Notes: generated by a model not told the origin, from the sequence alone. Shown: positions 1 to 8,321, counted from the first letter of the stretch. The stretch: DNA of 64,000 bases from Pseudomonas paraversuta (GCF_904063065.1 NZ_CAJFCL010000005.1:62001-126000); one strand, 5' to 3'. Numbers and translations are program-made.

Positions 1-1
1 G

Positions 2-607
2 GCGGCAACTCATTTGCCGCGCATGCTGGCGCATTATCACCGTACCTACCCGGCAGTGAACCTGCACGTGCAGTCGGCTCCCAGTGGCGAATTGCTGGAA
101 GGGTTATTGACCGGGCGTCTGGATGCAGCGCTGGTGGACGGCCCGCTTGAGCTGGCCGGGCTGGACGGTATCGAATTTTGCGATGAGAGTCTGGTGTTGA
201 TCAGCGATCTGGATCATCCGCCTGTTACCCGAGCCCGGGATGTACAGGGGCGCGAAGTCTTTACCTTTCGCCAGGGTTGTTCTTATCGGGCCCGGCTTGA
301 GGCCTGGTACGCAAGCGACCGTGCGGCCATGGGGCGAGTGATGGAAATCGAATCCTATCAGGGGATGTTGGCGTGCGTAGTGGCGGGCTCGGGTGTGGCC
401 TTGATGCCGGCATCGATGCTGGCTAGCTTGCCGGGGCATGAAAATGTCGGCGTACACCCCTTGAAACAACCTTTTGCCAGTACCACAACATGGTTGATGT
501 GGCGAAAAGGCATGACCGGCGCCAACCTGAATGCGTGGATCGCGCTGCAACAGGCACAGAGGCCGCCGAACGATGTTATTTCGACGAAGTTAAAGGCGTC
601 GGCTTAA
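2..607 (+). CDS. LysR-family transcriptional regulator, C-terminal part (cut by window edge)
   Basis: The frame is open from base 2 and ends at a TAA at 605-607, so about 201 C-terminal residues are visible. The N-terminal winged-helix DNA-binding domain lies outside the window. What remains is the periplasmic-binding-protein-like effector domain of LysR regulators: the segment GELLEGLLTGRLDAALVDG is the usual 'low-resolution dimer, few hits' pattern of the first lobe, and a glycine-rich VVAGSGVALMP motif closes the second lobe. The ligand cannot be inferred. By recalled synteny with P. aeruginosa this corresponds to the LysR gene PA1413, next to the PA1414 mini-gene, which fits the next feature. 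The family call is secure. The target genes are unknown. Confidence 0.88.
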   Translation, partial: AATHLPRMLAHYHRTYPAVNLHVQSAPSGELLEGLLTGRLDAALVDGPLELAGLDGIEFCDESLVLISDLDHPPVTRARDVQGREVFTFRQGCSYRARLEAWYASDRAAMGRVMEIESYQGMLACVVAGSGVALMPASMLASLPGHENVGVHPLKQPFASTTTWLMWRKGMTGANLNAWIALQQAQRPPNDVISTKLKASA

Positions 608-734
608 ATCAGAAATGTGCTCGATTAGCCTAAAGTTCATGGGTCTTAAGCAAGCATCTTGTAGGAGTTAGGACTATTATCTGTATGAAGCGACAACAGA
701 ATTCCAGTCGCCAGAGTGACCCCAAGGGGGATAT

Positions 735-860
735 ATGAAAGACAAACTGCAAACATGGCTTCATGACGTCGGTGTTGCGCTGGGTCTGATCGAGCCGCCA
801 CTGCAACCCGTACCGATCCCTGTCGAGGATCCGCGTCGCCGGCCACAGCGTCGTCGCTAA
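735..860 (+). CDS. 41-aa PA1414-family mini-gene (possible dual mRNA / SicX-type sRNA locus)
   Basis: The frame runs from ATG 735 to TAA 858-860 and encodes 41 residues. It begins MKDKLQTWLHDVGVALGLIE, continues with a proline-rich middle and ends in a very basic RRRPQRRR tail. The first half can form an amphipathic helix. A purine-rich AAGGGGG lies just upstream of the ATG, but it is partly complementary to the CCCC at 720-723, so the ribosome site could be masked in a short hairpin. A TATTAT at 675-680 is a possible -10. Position between a LysR gene and the gbu block matches PA1414 of P. aeruginosa, a locus I recall being redescribed as the low-oxygen sRNA SicX. I see no Anr box here. The coding call rests on the well-placed start and peptide-like composition. 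The link to SicX is inference. Confidence 0.6.
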   Translation: MKDKLQTWLHDVGVALGLIEPPLQPVPIPVEDPRRRPQRRR

Positions 861-938
861 GGCTGCGATTACGCGTTTGCGCAGGCGTTCATGCGTTGTA
901 CTGATCCTTGGCTGCAAGGCGGCCAGGGTGCTGTTGCG

Positions 939-965
939 AAAAAAGGGGTACGACCCGCGTACCCC
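939..965 (-). terminator. Rho-independent terminator of the gbuA operon
   Basis: An 8-bp perfect stem, GGGGTACG / CGTACCCC (945-952 and 958-965), encloses a 5-nt loop. On the minus strand it is followed by a six-T run (939-944). It lies 18 bp past the stop of the sodium:solute symporter gene, so it closes the leftward operon that starts at gbuA. Confidence 0.85.
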
Positions 966-982
966 CTTCAATAAAACCTCAA

Positions 983-2362
983 TCAGATAGCGCTGGCCAA
1001 TGTGGCAGGGCGTCTATCCAGCAGGCTTACCAGCACAAAGCTGACCAGGGCTACAGCCAGACTGTAGTAAATCGGCGTGTTGGCTTCCAGACCATCCTTG
1101 AACATAAACACCAGTGCGGTGACAAAACCCAGGCTCATGCTGGAGATTGCCCCGGCAGTGGTGGCGCGTTTCCAGAAAATTGCCCCGATCAATGGCACCA
1201 GCATGCCGCCAACCAGCAGGTTGTAGGCAAGGGTCAGGGCGCTGATCACATCGTTTACCACCAGGGCGATGGCCAGCACCGCAAACCCGGTCAACAGAGT
1301 GAACAGACGATTGATGTTGAGGCTCGATTGCTTGCCACCGCGCAGTTTGGGCAGCAGGTCCTCGGTCAGTACGGTCGAGGCGGCCAGCAGGCCCGCGCTG
1401 GCGGTCGACATCATGGCCGCCAGTGCCGCTGCAATCACCAGTCCGCGAATGCCGTCCGGCAGCGAAACCTTAACGATGGCCGCGAAAGCGTTGTTGACGT
1501 TGTCCAGGTCCGGGATCAGTACATGGGCGGCCATGCCGATCAGGGCGCAAGTCAGGCCGTAAAGGATGCAATAGAAGCCCGCGAACGTACCGGCATACTT
1601 GGCCACCTTGGCGGTTTTGGCGGTAAAAACCCGTTGCCAGATGTCCTGGCCGATCAGGATGCCGAAAAAGTAAATCATGAAGTAAGTGATGATCGTGTCC
1701 CAGCCGATGCTGGTAAAGCTGAAGTTCGAGGCAGGCAATTTGCTCACCAGTTCATCCCAGCCGCCGACACGGTACAGGCAGATCGGTAGCAGGACGAACA
1801 TCAGGCCGACGGTCTTGATCACAAATTGCACGATATCGGTCAGGGTCAACGACCACATGCCGCCAATGGTGGAGTACACCACCACCACGCCACCGCCCAG
1901 CAGCACTGAAATCCAGAACGGCAGGTCGAACAGCACTTCAAGAACGGTGCCTATGGCCAGAATCGAGGTCACACCAATCATGAGCGCGTAGGCCAGCATG
2001 ATCACTGCGCTGGCCTGGCGGGCCATGGGGTTGTAACGCTTTTCCAGCACCTGGGTCACGGTGAAGATTTTCAGCTTGAGCAGCGGCTTGGCCAGGAACA
2101 GGTTGAGCGCGATGATCCCGCAGCCCAGTGCGGCGCACAGCCAGAAACCGGAAATGCCGTGTACATAGCCCAGGCGCACGGTGCCGACGGTGGAGGCACC
2201 GCCGAGTACGGTTGCAGCCATGGTGCCCATATACAGGGTCGGGCCCAGGTTACGGCCGGCCACCAGGTAATCTTCGTGGGTTTTTGCCTTGCGCATGCCG
2301 TAGTAACCCAGCACCAGCATTGCTGCTGCGTAGATCAGGACGACCAGTAGATCTAAAGCCAT
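983..2362 (-). CDS. Sodium:solute symporter (SSS family)
   Basis: A 459-aa membrane protein of the sodium/solute symporter family. It is hydrophobic throughout, with roughly 12-13 predicted spans starting at residue 3. Early family signatures include a DYLVAGRNLGP segment after the first helix and the glycine/alanine-rich ATVLGGASTVGTVRLGY stretch that forms part of the substrate and sodium path. It is the last gene of the leftward gbuA operon, 35 bp after the NCS1 permease gene and directly before a terminator. The context suggests uptake of guanidinobutyrate or a related guanidino or amino compound, but substrate specificity cannot be read from sequence. Recalled equivalent: PA1418. Confidence 0.9.
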   Translation of the reverse strand: MALDLLVVLIYAAAMLVLGYYGMRKAKTHEDYLVAGRNLGPTLYMGTMAATVLGGASTVGTVRLGYVHGISGFWLCAALGCGIIALNLFLAKPLLKLKIFTVTQVLEKRYNPMARQASAVIMLAYALMIGVTSILAIGTVLEVLFDLPFWISVLLGGGVVVVYSTIGGMWSLTLTDIVQFVIKTVGLMFVLLPICLYRVGGWDELVSKLPASNFSFTSIGWDTIITYFMIYFFGILIGQDIWQRVFTAKTAKVAKYAGTFAGFYCILYGLTCALIGMAAHVLIPDLDNVNNAFAAIVKVSLPDGIRGLVIAAALAAMMSTASAGLLAASTVLTEDLLPKLRGGKQSSLNINRLFTLLTGFAVLAIALVVNDVISALTLAYNLLVGGMLVPLIGAIFWKRATTAGAISSMSLGFVTALVFMFKDGLEANTPIYYSLAVALVSFVLVSLLDRRPATLASAI

Positions 2363-2397
2363 GATGGCGAGTCTCCAATTATTTTTTTATGGGGCGG

Positions 2398-3909
2398 TCA
2401 GGCGGTTTGAGGTAATGCGGTGTTAACGGCTGCGGTCTTGGGCTTGCTGCGTGGGTCGAGGGGGCCGAACACTGAAGCCGGCTCCGGGAACAGGCTGAGC
2501 AGGGCCAGATACACCAGCGACGCAAGTCCCAGGGTGACCGGCAGGCTGATATCAATGCCTTCGGCAAGATTGCCCAGCGGTCCCACGAACTGGCCCGGCA
2601 GGTTGACGAAGCACAAGCCCACCAGCGCACTGGGAATCCAGGCACCCAGACCGCGCCAGTTCCAGCCGCGGGTGAACCAGTAGCGGCCGCCGCTTTCGCC
2701 ACGGGTGAACACTTGCAAGTCATCCGGGCAATAGAAACCGCGACGTTTGATCAGGCCAATGATCATGATCACCATCCACGGGGTGGTGCAGGTGATGATG
2801 AGGACGGCGAAGGTCGAGACGCTTTGCACCAGATTTGCCGCGAAACGTCCGATAAAGATGAAGGCGATCGACATGACCCCTATCAGCAATGTCGCCTTTA
2901 CCCGTGACAACACGCGTGGGAACACGCTGGACAGGTCCAGGCCGGTGCCATACAGCGAAGTAGTCCCGGTGGACATGCCGCCGATCAGCGCAATCAGGCA
3001 CACCGGCAGGAAAAACCAGCTCGGGGAAACGGCCAGCAGGCCGCCGACATAGTTGTTGGCCGCGATATAGTCCGGTGCTTTGCTCGCCACTATGGTTGCA
3101 GTGGCCAGGCCGAACAGAAACGGGATCAGGGTTGCAATCTGAGCGGCAATCACCGCCAGCATGATCCGGCGTTTGGGGGTGGCGCGGGGGATGTAGCGCG
3201 ACCAGTCGCCGAGGAATGCGCCAAAGGAAATCGGATTGCTCATTGCCACCAGCGCAGCGCCGATAAAGGCCGCCCAGAACCCGGTCTGACCGAGTGCGAC
3301 GCTGCCGGCGAACTGGCTGTCGAATGCCGGGGCAAAAGCGAAGATCCCCAGCAGGAACAACAGGCTGGCGGCCCACACTGCAATGCGGTTGACCCACAAC
3401 ATGAAGCGGAAGCCGTAGATGCAAACCGTCAGCACCAGAATCGCGAACACGCCGTAGGCCAGGCCCAGGCTGAGGTCGGTTTCCGGAACCCCGATCATGC
3501 GCTTGGCGCCGCCGATCAACGCATCGCCGGAGCTCCAGACTGACAATGAGAAGAAGGCGATGGCGGTCAGCAGCGACAGGAACGAGCCGACAATCCGCCC
3601 GTGCACACCGAAATGTGCACCGGAAGACACGGCGTTGCTGGTGCCATTGAGCGGGCCGAACAAGCCCATGGGGGCCAGAATCAGCGAGCCCAGCAACACG
3701 CCGAGCACAATCGCCCAGGCCCCGGCCTGAAACGACAAGCCGAACAGTACGGGAAAACTGCCCAGTACGGCGGTGGCAAAGGTGTTGGCGCCGCCGAAGA
3801 TCAGGCGAAACAAATCGCCGGGTCTGGCGCTGCGTTCATGGTCCGGAATCTGCTCGACGCCGTGGGTTTCTATTTGACGCACATTATTTTGCTTGTTTTT
3901 ATTATTCAT
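2398..3909 (-). CDS. NCS1-family permease (cytosine/purine/allantoin type)
   Basis: A 503-aa inner-membrane permease of the nucleobase:cation symporter-1 family. The cytoplasmic N terminus carries the family pattern IPDHERSARPGDLFRLIFGGANT before helix 1, and about 12 hydrophobic segments follow, up to residue 475. A GAFLGDWSRYIPR loop in the middle matches the conserved loop between helices 5 and 6 of NCS1 transporters. It sits in the gbuA operon, 21 bp after the NTF2-like gene, so a guanidino compound is a plausible substrate. Recalled equivalent: PA1419. The exact substrate is unknown. Confidence 0.9.
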   Translation of the reverse strand: MNNKNKQNNVRQIETHGVEQIPDHERSARPGDLFRLIFGGANTFATAVLGSFPVLFGLSFQAGAWAIVLGVLLGSLILAPMGLFGPLNGTSNAVSSGAHFGVHGRIVGSFLSLLTAIAFFSLSVWSSGDALIGGAKRMIGVPETDLSLGLAYGVFAILVLTVCIYGFRFMLWVNRIAVWAASLLFLLGIFAFAPAFDSQFAGSVALGQTGFWAAFIGAALVAMSNPISFGAFLGDWSRYIPRATPKRRIMLAVIAAQIATLIPFLFGLATATIVASKAPDYIAANNYVGGLLAVSPSWFFLPVCLIALIGGMSTGTTSLYGTGLDLSSVFPRVLSRVKATLLIGVMSIAFIFIGRFAANLVQSVSTFAVLIITCTTPWMVIMIIGLIKRRGFYCPDDLQVFTRGESGGRYWFTRGWNWRGLGAWIPSALVGLCFVNLPGQFVGPLGNLAEGIDISLPVTLGLASLVYLALLSLFPEPASVFGPLDPRSKPKTAAVNTALPQTA

Positions 3910-3930
3910 GATCAGCTCCGGTCACATTGG

Positions 3931-4356
3931 CTAAGGGGGCGGCAGCCCTTCCGGCATAGCGGATAAATGTTCGTGACAGGCCAGCCACAGGCCTTGTTGT
4001 TCTTGTGTGCGGGATGCTTGCCTCTTGAAGACAATGGTCTCGCGTTCCTGGCTAAAAAATTGCTCCCCTTGCATGCGCAGCTCGGTGGCCACGTCATGCA
4101 CAAAGACCGCCACGTCACCTTGCAGGCTGACAAAGGCATTGCTCGAGATGCATGAAAGCACCTCGAATCCTTCCTCCAGGCGCCAGCTGTCCCACAACGC
4201 CTGATAGGCATCGCGACTCAGAAGTGGTTGGGCCAGGGTATAAAAAACGAAGCTGGCATCGGCGCTGAACGCGCCGAAATAGGCTTCGCGATCATTGCGC
4301 GCAAAAGCCGAAACCAGGTCGGCTGCGGCACGCAAAACCTCATCGCGTTGGCTCAT
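3931..4356 (-). CDS. NTF2-like / SnoaL-type small protein of the gbu operon
   Basis: A 141-aa protein resembling the DUF4440/SnoaL-like NTF2 fold: an N-terminal helix (AAADLVSAFARNDREAYFG), then DASFVFYTL and a long curved-sheet pattern ending in LWLACHEHLSAMPE. I chose ATG 4356 because GAGGG lies 6 nt upstream and overlaps the gbuA stop codon (TGAGGG), a classic coupled arrangement. The in-frame TTG two codons earlier has no better signal. No catalytic residues can be assigned. It lies between gbuA and the permease, so a role in guanidino compound metabolism is likely but undefined. Recalled equivalent: PA1420. Confidence 0.8.
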   Translation of the reverse strand: MSQRDEVLRAAADLVSAFARNDREAYFGAFSADASFVFYTLAQPLLSRDAYQALWDSWRLEEGFEVLSCISSNAFVSLQGDVAVFVHDVATELRMQGEQFFSQERETIVFKRQASRTQEQQGLWLACHEHLSAMPEGLPPP

Positions 4357-4365
4357 GGTCAACCC

Positions 4366-5316
4366 TCAGCGGTGCACGACGCCGGGCATTACGCAGAGCA
4401 TTTCGTAGAGCAGGTTAGCCCCCAGCAATGAGGTATTACCGGTTGTATCGTAAGGCGGCGAGACTTCTACCAGATCTCCGCCCACCAGGTCGAGACCCTG
4501 GCAACCACGAATGATCTCCATCGCCTGAATGGTGGTCAGGCCGCCGATTTCCGGGGTGCCGGTGCCGGGTGCCCAGGCAGGATCGATACCGTCGATGTCA
4601 AAGCTCAGGTAGACCGGACCGTTGCCGACTTTTTCGCGGACTTCGGCCATCAGTGGTGCCAGGGATTTGTGCCAGCACTCTTCGGCCTGTACTACACGAA
4701 AGCCCTGGGTGCGGCACCAGTTGAAGTCTTCTGCGGTGTAACCCTGGGCGCGCAGACCGATCTGCACCACACGGTCACAGTCCAGCAGGCCTTCTTCCAC
4801 GGCGCGGCGGAAGGTGGTGCCGTGGGCGATTTTCTCGCCGAACATGTGGTCGTTAACATCGGCGTGGGCATCGATGTGGACCAGTCCGACCTTGCCGTGC
4901 TTTTTATGAATCGCCCGCAGAATGGGCAGGGTGATGGTGTGATCTCCGCCCATGGTCAGCGGGATGACGTCGTGTTCAAGAATCTCGTCGTAGGCTTCTT
5001 CGATGATGCGCACCGAATCCAGCAGATTGAAGGTGTTGATTGCCACGTCACCGATATCGGCCACCGATAGCGAGTCGAACGGTGCGGCGCCGGTGGCCAT
5101 GTTGTAAGGGCGGATCATCACCGATTCGGCACGGATTTCGCGAGGTCCGAAACGGGTGCCGGGGCGCAGCGAGGTACCGATGTCCAGGGGGACGCCGATA
5201 AATGCGACGTCCAGGCCTTTGGCCGATTGCAGGTGGGGCAGGCGCAACATGGTGGCTATGCCGCCAAAGCGCGGCATGTCGTTGCCGCCCAATGGTTGAT
5301 GAAGAATTTTGTCCAC
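4366..5316 (-). CDS. gbuA: Guanidinobutyrase (ureohydrolase family)
   Basis: A ureohydrolase predicted to split 4-guanidinobutyrate into 4-aminobutyrate and urea, the last step of the arginine decarboxylase or dehydrogenase routes. All dinuclear Mn ligand motifs are present: GGDHT, HIDAHAD and SFDIDGIDPAWAPG (with this start: H126, D149, H151, D153, D240, D242). I prefer the GTG at 5316 (316 aa), which has a GAGG 8 nt upstream. It begins VDKILHQPLGGN, as I recall for P. aeruginosa GbuA. The longer ATG start at 5373 (335 aa) has no visible ribosome site. The flanking LysR gene and two transporters support guanidinobutyrate over agmatine as substrate. Recalled equivalent: PA1421. Confidence 0.9.
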   Translation of the reverse strand: MDKILHQPLGGNDMPRFGGIATMLRLPHLQSAKGLDVAFIGVPLDIGTSLRPGTRFGPREIRAESVMIRPYNMATGAAPFDSLSVADIGDVAINTFNLLDSVRIIEEAYDEILEHDVIPLTMGGDHTITLPILRAIHKKHGKVGLVHIDAHADVNDHMFGEKIAHGTTFRRAVEEGLLDCDRVVQIGLRAQGYTAEDFNWCRTQGFRVVQAEECWHKSLAPLMAEVREKVGNGPVYLSFDIDGIDPAWAPGTGTPEIGGLTTIQAMEIIRGCQGLDLVGGDLVEVSPPYDTTGNTSLLGANLLYEMLCVMPGVVHR

Positions 5317-5400
5317 GGCAGAGGCCTCGTTGTTTGTTATGGGTATGGCGAGGGATTCTGCGAAAGGAGGCATGTGGGAAGAATCCCTATGGGCAAATAC

Positions 5401-5424
5401 TTAGTTCATGTTTTTCTAAACTAA
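5401..5424. promoter_or_regulatory. Candidate GbuR (LysR-type) operator in the divergent gbuA/gbuR region
   Basis: TTAGTT (5401-5406) and its reverse complement AACTAA (5419-5424) are 12 nt apart, which gives the LysR-box geometry T-N11-A (T5406, A5418). It lies between the divergent gbuA and gbuR starts, as expected for autoregulation plus activation of gbuA. A TAGAAT at 5440-5445 could be the -10 of gbuR. Confidence 0.5.
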
Positions 5425-5471
5425 TGCCGGGGCTCGGGGTAGAATTTGCTTCGTCAAACATGGGGGACTGA

Positions 5472-5556
5472 TGTGGGAGCCGGCTTGCCGGCGATGCAGA
5501 CAACCGGTTTTTAGAGGTGTGAGGTAATGCTGTCGCCGGCAAGCCGGTTGTTGCAG
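5472..5556. repeat. REPIN: inverted pair of family-A REP elements
   Basis: The left arm, GTGGGAGCCGGCTTGCCGGC, is mirrored about 50 bp later by GTCGCCGGCAAGCCGGTTG. The pair lies between the gbu operator and gbuR. Related copies occur near 35200 and 43850. Confidence 0.75.
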
Positions 5557-5598
5557 GTTGAGTGCGATTTTTGTTCCGCCTAATCATGTGAGTTTTTC

Positions 5599-6492
5599 AT
5601 GGCCAACGCTTTACCTGATCTAAAACTATTGCGAATCTTTACCAGCGTGGTCAGACACCAGGGGTTTGCCAATGCCCAGCAGGCACTCAACCTGTCTACC
5701 TCGGCCATCAGTACCTACATGAGCCAGCTCGAATCCAATCTGGGGCTGGTGCTGTGTCATCGCGGCCGCGGCGGGTTCAGCCTCACCAGCAAGGGCGAGT
5801 TGTTCCATCAGGAAACATTGCGCCTGCTGGGCGAGCTGGAGGGGTTTGAGCAATATGCCGCAGCGCTCAAGGGTGAGTTGCGCGGCACCCTGAATCTGGG
5901 GGTGATCGACTCCACGGTCAGCGATAAAGCGCTGCCTTTTGCCCAGGCCATTGGCGACTACAGCCAGGAGCACCCGGCGGTGCACCTGCACCTGTCAGTG
6001 ATGAGCCCGTATGAATTACAGCTCGGGGTACAGGACAACCGCCTGGATCTGGCCATCGGGGCGTTCTCGACGCGCATGAGCGGTCTGGTCTATCAGCCGT
6101 TGTATCGCGAGCAGCACTGGCTGTATTGCAGCACGCGGCATCCTTTGTTCGCTGAGCGACGTATTCCTGAGCCGGTCATTACTCAGCAACGCATGGTCGG
6201 TCGCGGTTACTGGAGTCAGGCCGAGTTGGCGCGCCACGGCTTCAAGCACAGCGCGGCGACAGTCGACAGCATGGAAGCGCAGCTGATTCTGGTGTTGTCG
6301 GGCGCCTATATCGGCTATTTGCCGGAACACTACGCCGAGCCCTGGGTGGAGAAGGGGGATTTGCGTGTGTTGTTGCCGGCGACCTTTGGTTATCAGGCTC
6401 CGTTTTCGATGATCGTGCGCCGTGGTCGCAGCCGCGAGCCGTTGATTCAAACATTCCGCGACCTGCTCAAAGCGCAGCTTAATCAACCCTGA
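5599..6492 (+). CDS. gbuR: LysR-family regulator of the guanidinobutyrate operon
   Basis: A 297-aa LysR regulator with an N-terminal winged helix-turn-helix (about residues 8-65; core ANAQQALNLSTSAISTYMSQ) and a two-lobe effector domain ending in a typical MIVRRGRSREPLIQTF segment. It is divergent from gbuA, with a T-N11-A palindrome between them. By analogy with P. aeruginosa GbuR (recalled PA1422) it should activate gbuA in response to guanidinobutyrate. The ribosome site is weak (GTGAG). The DTW gene starts 16 bp after its stop and may be co-transcribed, though it is functionally unrelated. Confidence 0.85.
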   Translation: MANALPDLKLLRIFTSVVRHQGFANAQQALNLSTSAISTYMSQLESNLGLVLCHRGRGGFSLTSKGELFHQETLRLLGELEGFEQYAAALKGELRGTLNLGVIDSTVSDKALPFAQAIGDYSQEHPAVHLHLSVMSPYELQLGVQDNRLDLAIGAFSTRMSGLVYQPLYREQHWLYCSTRHPLFAERRIPEPVITQQRMVGRGYWSQAELARHGFKHSAATVDSMEAQLILVLSGAYIGYLPEHYAEPWVEKGDLRVLLPATFGYQAPFSMIVRRGRSREPLIQTFRDLLKAQLNQP

Positions 6493-6508
6493 ACGAGATT
6501 TTATTGTC

Positions 6509-7117
6509 ATGTCCCGAGCCCAATGCCCTCGCTGCTTGCGCCCGCAAACCCATTGCCTGTGCGCCTTGATCCCGCAGCTGGACAGCCGTACCCGGGTGTT
6601 GCTGTTACAGCATCCGAGCGAGGTCGGCCATGCGCTCAATACGGCGCGCTTGGCGGATCTTGGTCTGCTTAACGCTGAGCTGCGGGTAGGGGAGGTCTTT
6701 GAGGATCTGGCCACTTTGCTCAATCCTCCGGGATATCAGGCGCGGTTGTTGTTCCCGGGAGAGGATGCGCAACTGATCGGCACTGCCAGGCCGTCTGATG
6801 CAAGCCTGCCATGGCTGCTGGTGGTTCCGGACGGTACGTGGCGCAAGGCGCGCAAACTACTGCATCTGAACCCGTTGCTGGCGCAACTGCCCAGGGTCAC
6901 GCTGCCTGAAGGCGCGGTATCGCGCTACCGGTTGCGCAAGGCTCCCGGGCCGGGGGCATTGTCGACCCTGGAAGCGATAGTGCAGGCGCTGGAGATCCTG
7001 GAGACGCCAACCTCGTTTGCGCCTTTATTACGCCCGTTTGAAGCGCTGATCGAGGGCCAGATCGAGGCGATGGGCGCGGACACCTATCAGCGTAACCATG
7101 GCGATAAAACCGTATAA
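6509..7117 (+). CDS. DTW-domain protein, probable tRNA-uridine aminocarboxypropyltransferase
   Basis: A 202-aa DTW-domain protein (YfiP/TapT family). Members transfer the 3-amino-3-carboxypropyl group of S-adenosylmethionine to a tRNA uridine (acp3U). The N terminus has the usual Cys cluster CPRCLRPQTHCLC, followed by LLLQHPSEVGHALNTARL. The family-naming motif appears as PDGTW, near residue 110, and the SRYRLRKAPGPGALSTLEA block follows. Length is normal for the family. It begins 16 bp after gbuR, with a poor ribosome site (GAACGAGAT). Confidence 0.85.
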   Translation: MSRAQCPRCLRPQTHCLCALIPQLDSRTRVLLLQHPSEVGHALNTARLADLGLLNAELRVGEVFEDLATLLNPPGYQARLLFPGEDAQLIGTARPSDASLPWLLVVPDGTWRKARKLLHLNPLLAQLPRVTLPEGAVSRYRLRKAPGPGALSTLEAIVQALEILETPTSFAPLLRPFEALIEGQIEAMGADTYQRNHGDKTV

Positions 7118-7183
7118 AAACCGTAGGCGCGATCTGTTCTGTCAAAACGGCAATAGCTCGCTCCTACAGGTGTTGGATGTGCA

Positions 7184-7633
7184 TCAGGGTTTTTCGAGGG
7201 TTTTCTGGCGCAGGATGTAAATGCTCACCAGCACGGCACTGGTCAGCATAAAGCCCCGGGCCCAGGGTAAAGGCACCAGATAGCAGGACAAGCCAATACT
7301 CAGCCACATCAGGCCAATGGCGTAGACCTTGCCCTTGAGGGGGATGCCGTTGCCATCAAGATAGTCGCGGATCCATGGCCCGAGCCGTGGGTGCTCGACC
7401 AGCCATTGATAAAAGCGCGGCGAACTGCGGGCGAAACAGGCAGCAGCCAACAGCAGGAAGGGGGTGGTGGGTAATACCGGCAGGAAGATACCGATAACCC
7501 CCAGCGCTACGCTCAGCCAGCCGATGGCAAACAGTGCGTAGCGCAGCAACCGCGAACGGTTGCCGACAGGGGGCTGAATCACTGAATCAGTGGTGGCGAG
7601 GCTTGAGGATCGCCGGTTTTTCGTCTGGTGCAT
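7184..7633 (-). CDS. DUF454 (YbaN-like) inner-membrane protein
   Basis: A small membrane protein with a conserved FLPVLPTTPFLLLAAACFARSS core and a YQWLVEHPRLGPWIRDY loop, both diagnostic of DUF454/YbaN. About four hydrophobic segments are visible. As given (149 aa, ATG 7633) it overlaps the 3' end of the upstream yecA-like gene by 47 bp in another frame. An in-frame GTG at 7582, just after that gene's stop, would give a 132-aa protein and no overlap. Neither start has a strong ribosome site. The function of the family is unknown. Confidence 0.78.
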   Translation of the reverse strand: MHQTKNRRSSSLATTDSVIQPPVGNRSRLLRYALFAIGWLSVALGVIGIFLPVLPTTPFLLLAAACFARSSPRFYQWLVEHPRLGPWIRDYLDGNGIPLKGKVYAIGLMWLSIGLSCYLVPLPWARGFMLTSAVLVSIYILRQKTLEKP

Positions 7634-8177
7634 TGCACAGCAGGTACAAAGCAGTCAGCGCTTCGGGAATCTGCACGATCATGTCGTCCATCAGGTTGGC
7701 ATCCTGGGCGATGTCTGCAAACTCCGGCTGATCATCGAACAGGCCGGAACCCACCATGATTGGCAGCAGCATTTCGCTGACTTCTTCTTCGGCGGTTTCG
7801 AACCAGGCCGCTTCACGGGTAAACACGCCTTCCATAAAGCCGATGCACCAGCCGCGCAGGTCGGAATCATCAGGCTCGTCGCCCAGATCCAGATCGCAAG
7901 GCAGTTCGAATTCTTCGTCGGAAGCCAGCTGGCGCGCGATGTGGGCCTTGAGTTGAATCAGGGTGGCTTCGATCTCGGCACGCTGGGCGTCGTCTTTGTA
8001 GTGCGGCGCTTCTTCAGAGAAGATGGCGTCAATCCATTCGCGCTCAGGTACTGCTTCGGAGCAGATGGAAAGGGCTGTCAGAAAACCGTGGGTGGCCACG
8101 TAGTCCAGCGCCTCGTCATGCAGCTCGTCGGCGTCGAGGAAGACTTGCAGGCGGGTTAGTTGCTCAGCGAAGGACAT
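7587..8177 (-). CDS. YecA/YgfB (UPF0149) family protein
   Basis: A 196-aa acidic protein with the UPF0149 pattern: an N-terminal helix with the LHGFLT-like sequence THGFLTALSICSE, then LRGWCIGFMEGVF and a C-terminal MDDMIVQIPEALTALYLLC. I start it at ATG 8177 (MSFAEQLTRL), the family start, with a TAGG sequence about 10 nt upstream. In-frame extension to 8252 adds an implausible peptide. The C-terminal SEC-C zinc motif of longer YecA proteins is absent. It is divergent from recQ. The biological role is not established. Confidence 0.8.
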   Translation of the reverse strand: MSFAEQLTRLQVFLDADELHDEALDYVATHGFLTALSICSEAVPEREWIDAIFSEEAPHYKDDAQRAEIEATLIQLKAHIARQLASDEEFELPCDLDLGDEPDDSDLRGWCIGFMEGVFTREAAWFETAEEEVSEMLLPIMVGSGLFDDQPEFADIAQDANLMDDMIVQIPEALTALYLLCNAPDEKPAILKPRHH

Positions 8178-8315
8178 TGAAGGACTACCTAGAAAATAAA
8201 CAATAACGAATTCTAGGCTTTCTTGAGCGTACAGGCCAGTCGCAGGGCACATTTGGCCTCACTTCCCGGTGATCGGTAGTGCAATCACAGCGCCCTGCGG
8301 GGGGGAGTGCTCGGG

Positions 8316-8321
8316 TATACT
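8316..8321 (+). promoter_or_regulatory. Candidate -10 element for recQ
   Basis: TATACT lies 128 bp upstream of the recQ ATG in the yecA-recQ divergent interval (8178-8449). No convincing -35 is visible 17 bp upstream, so this is only a weak promoter call. Confidence 0.3.

Noticed and set aside
908-1789. 293-aa plus-strand frame over the symporter gene
   Set aside because: Antisense to a well-supported SSS transporter; Gln/His-rich shadow composition.
7118-7183. Possible REP after the DTW gene
   Set aside because: Only one recognisable arm (AGCTCGCTCCTACAGG) remains; the partner is too degraded to call.
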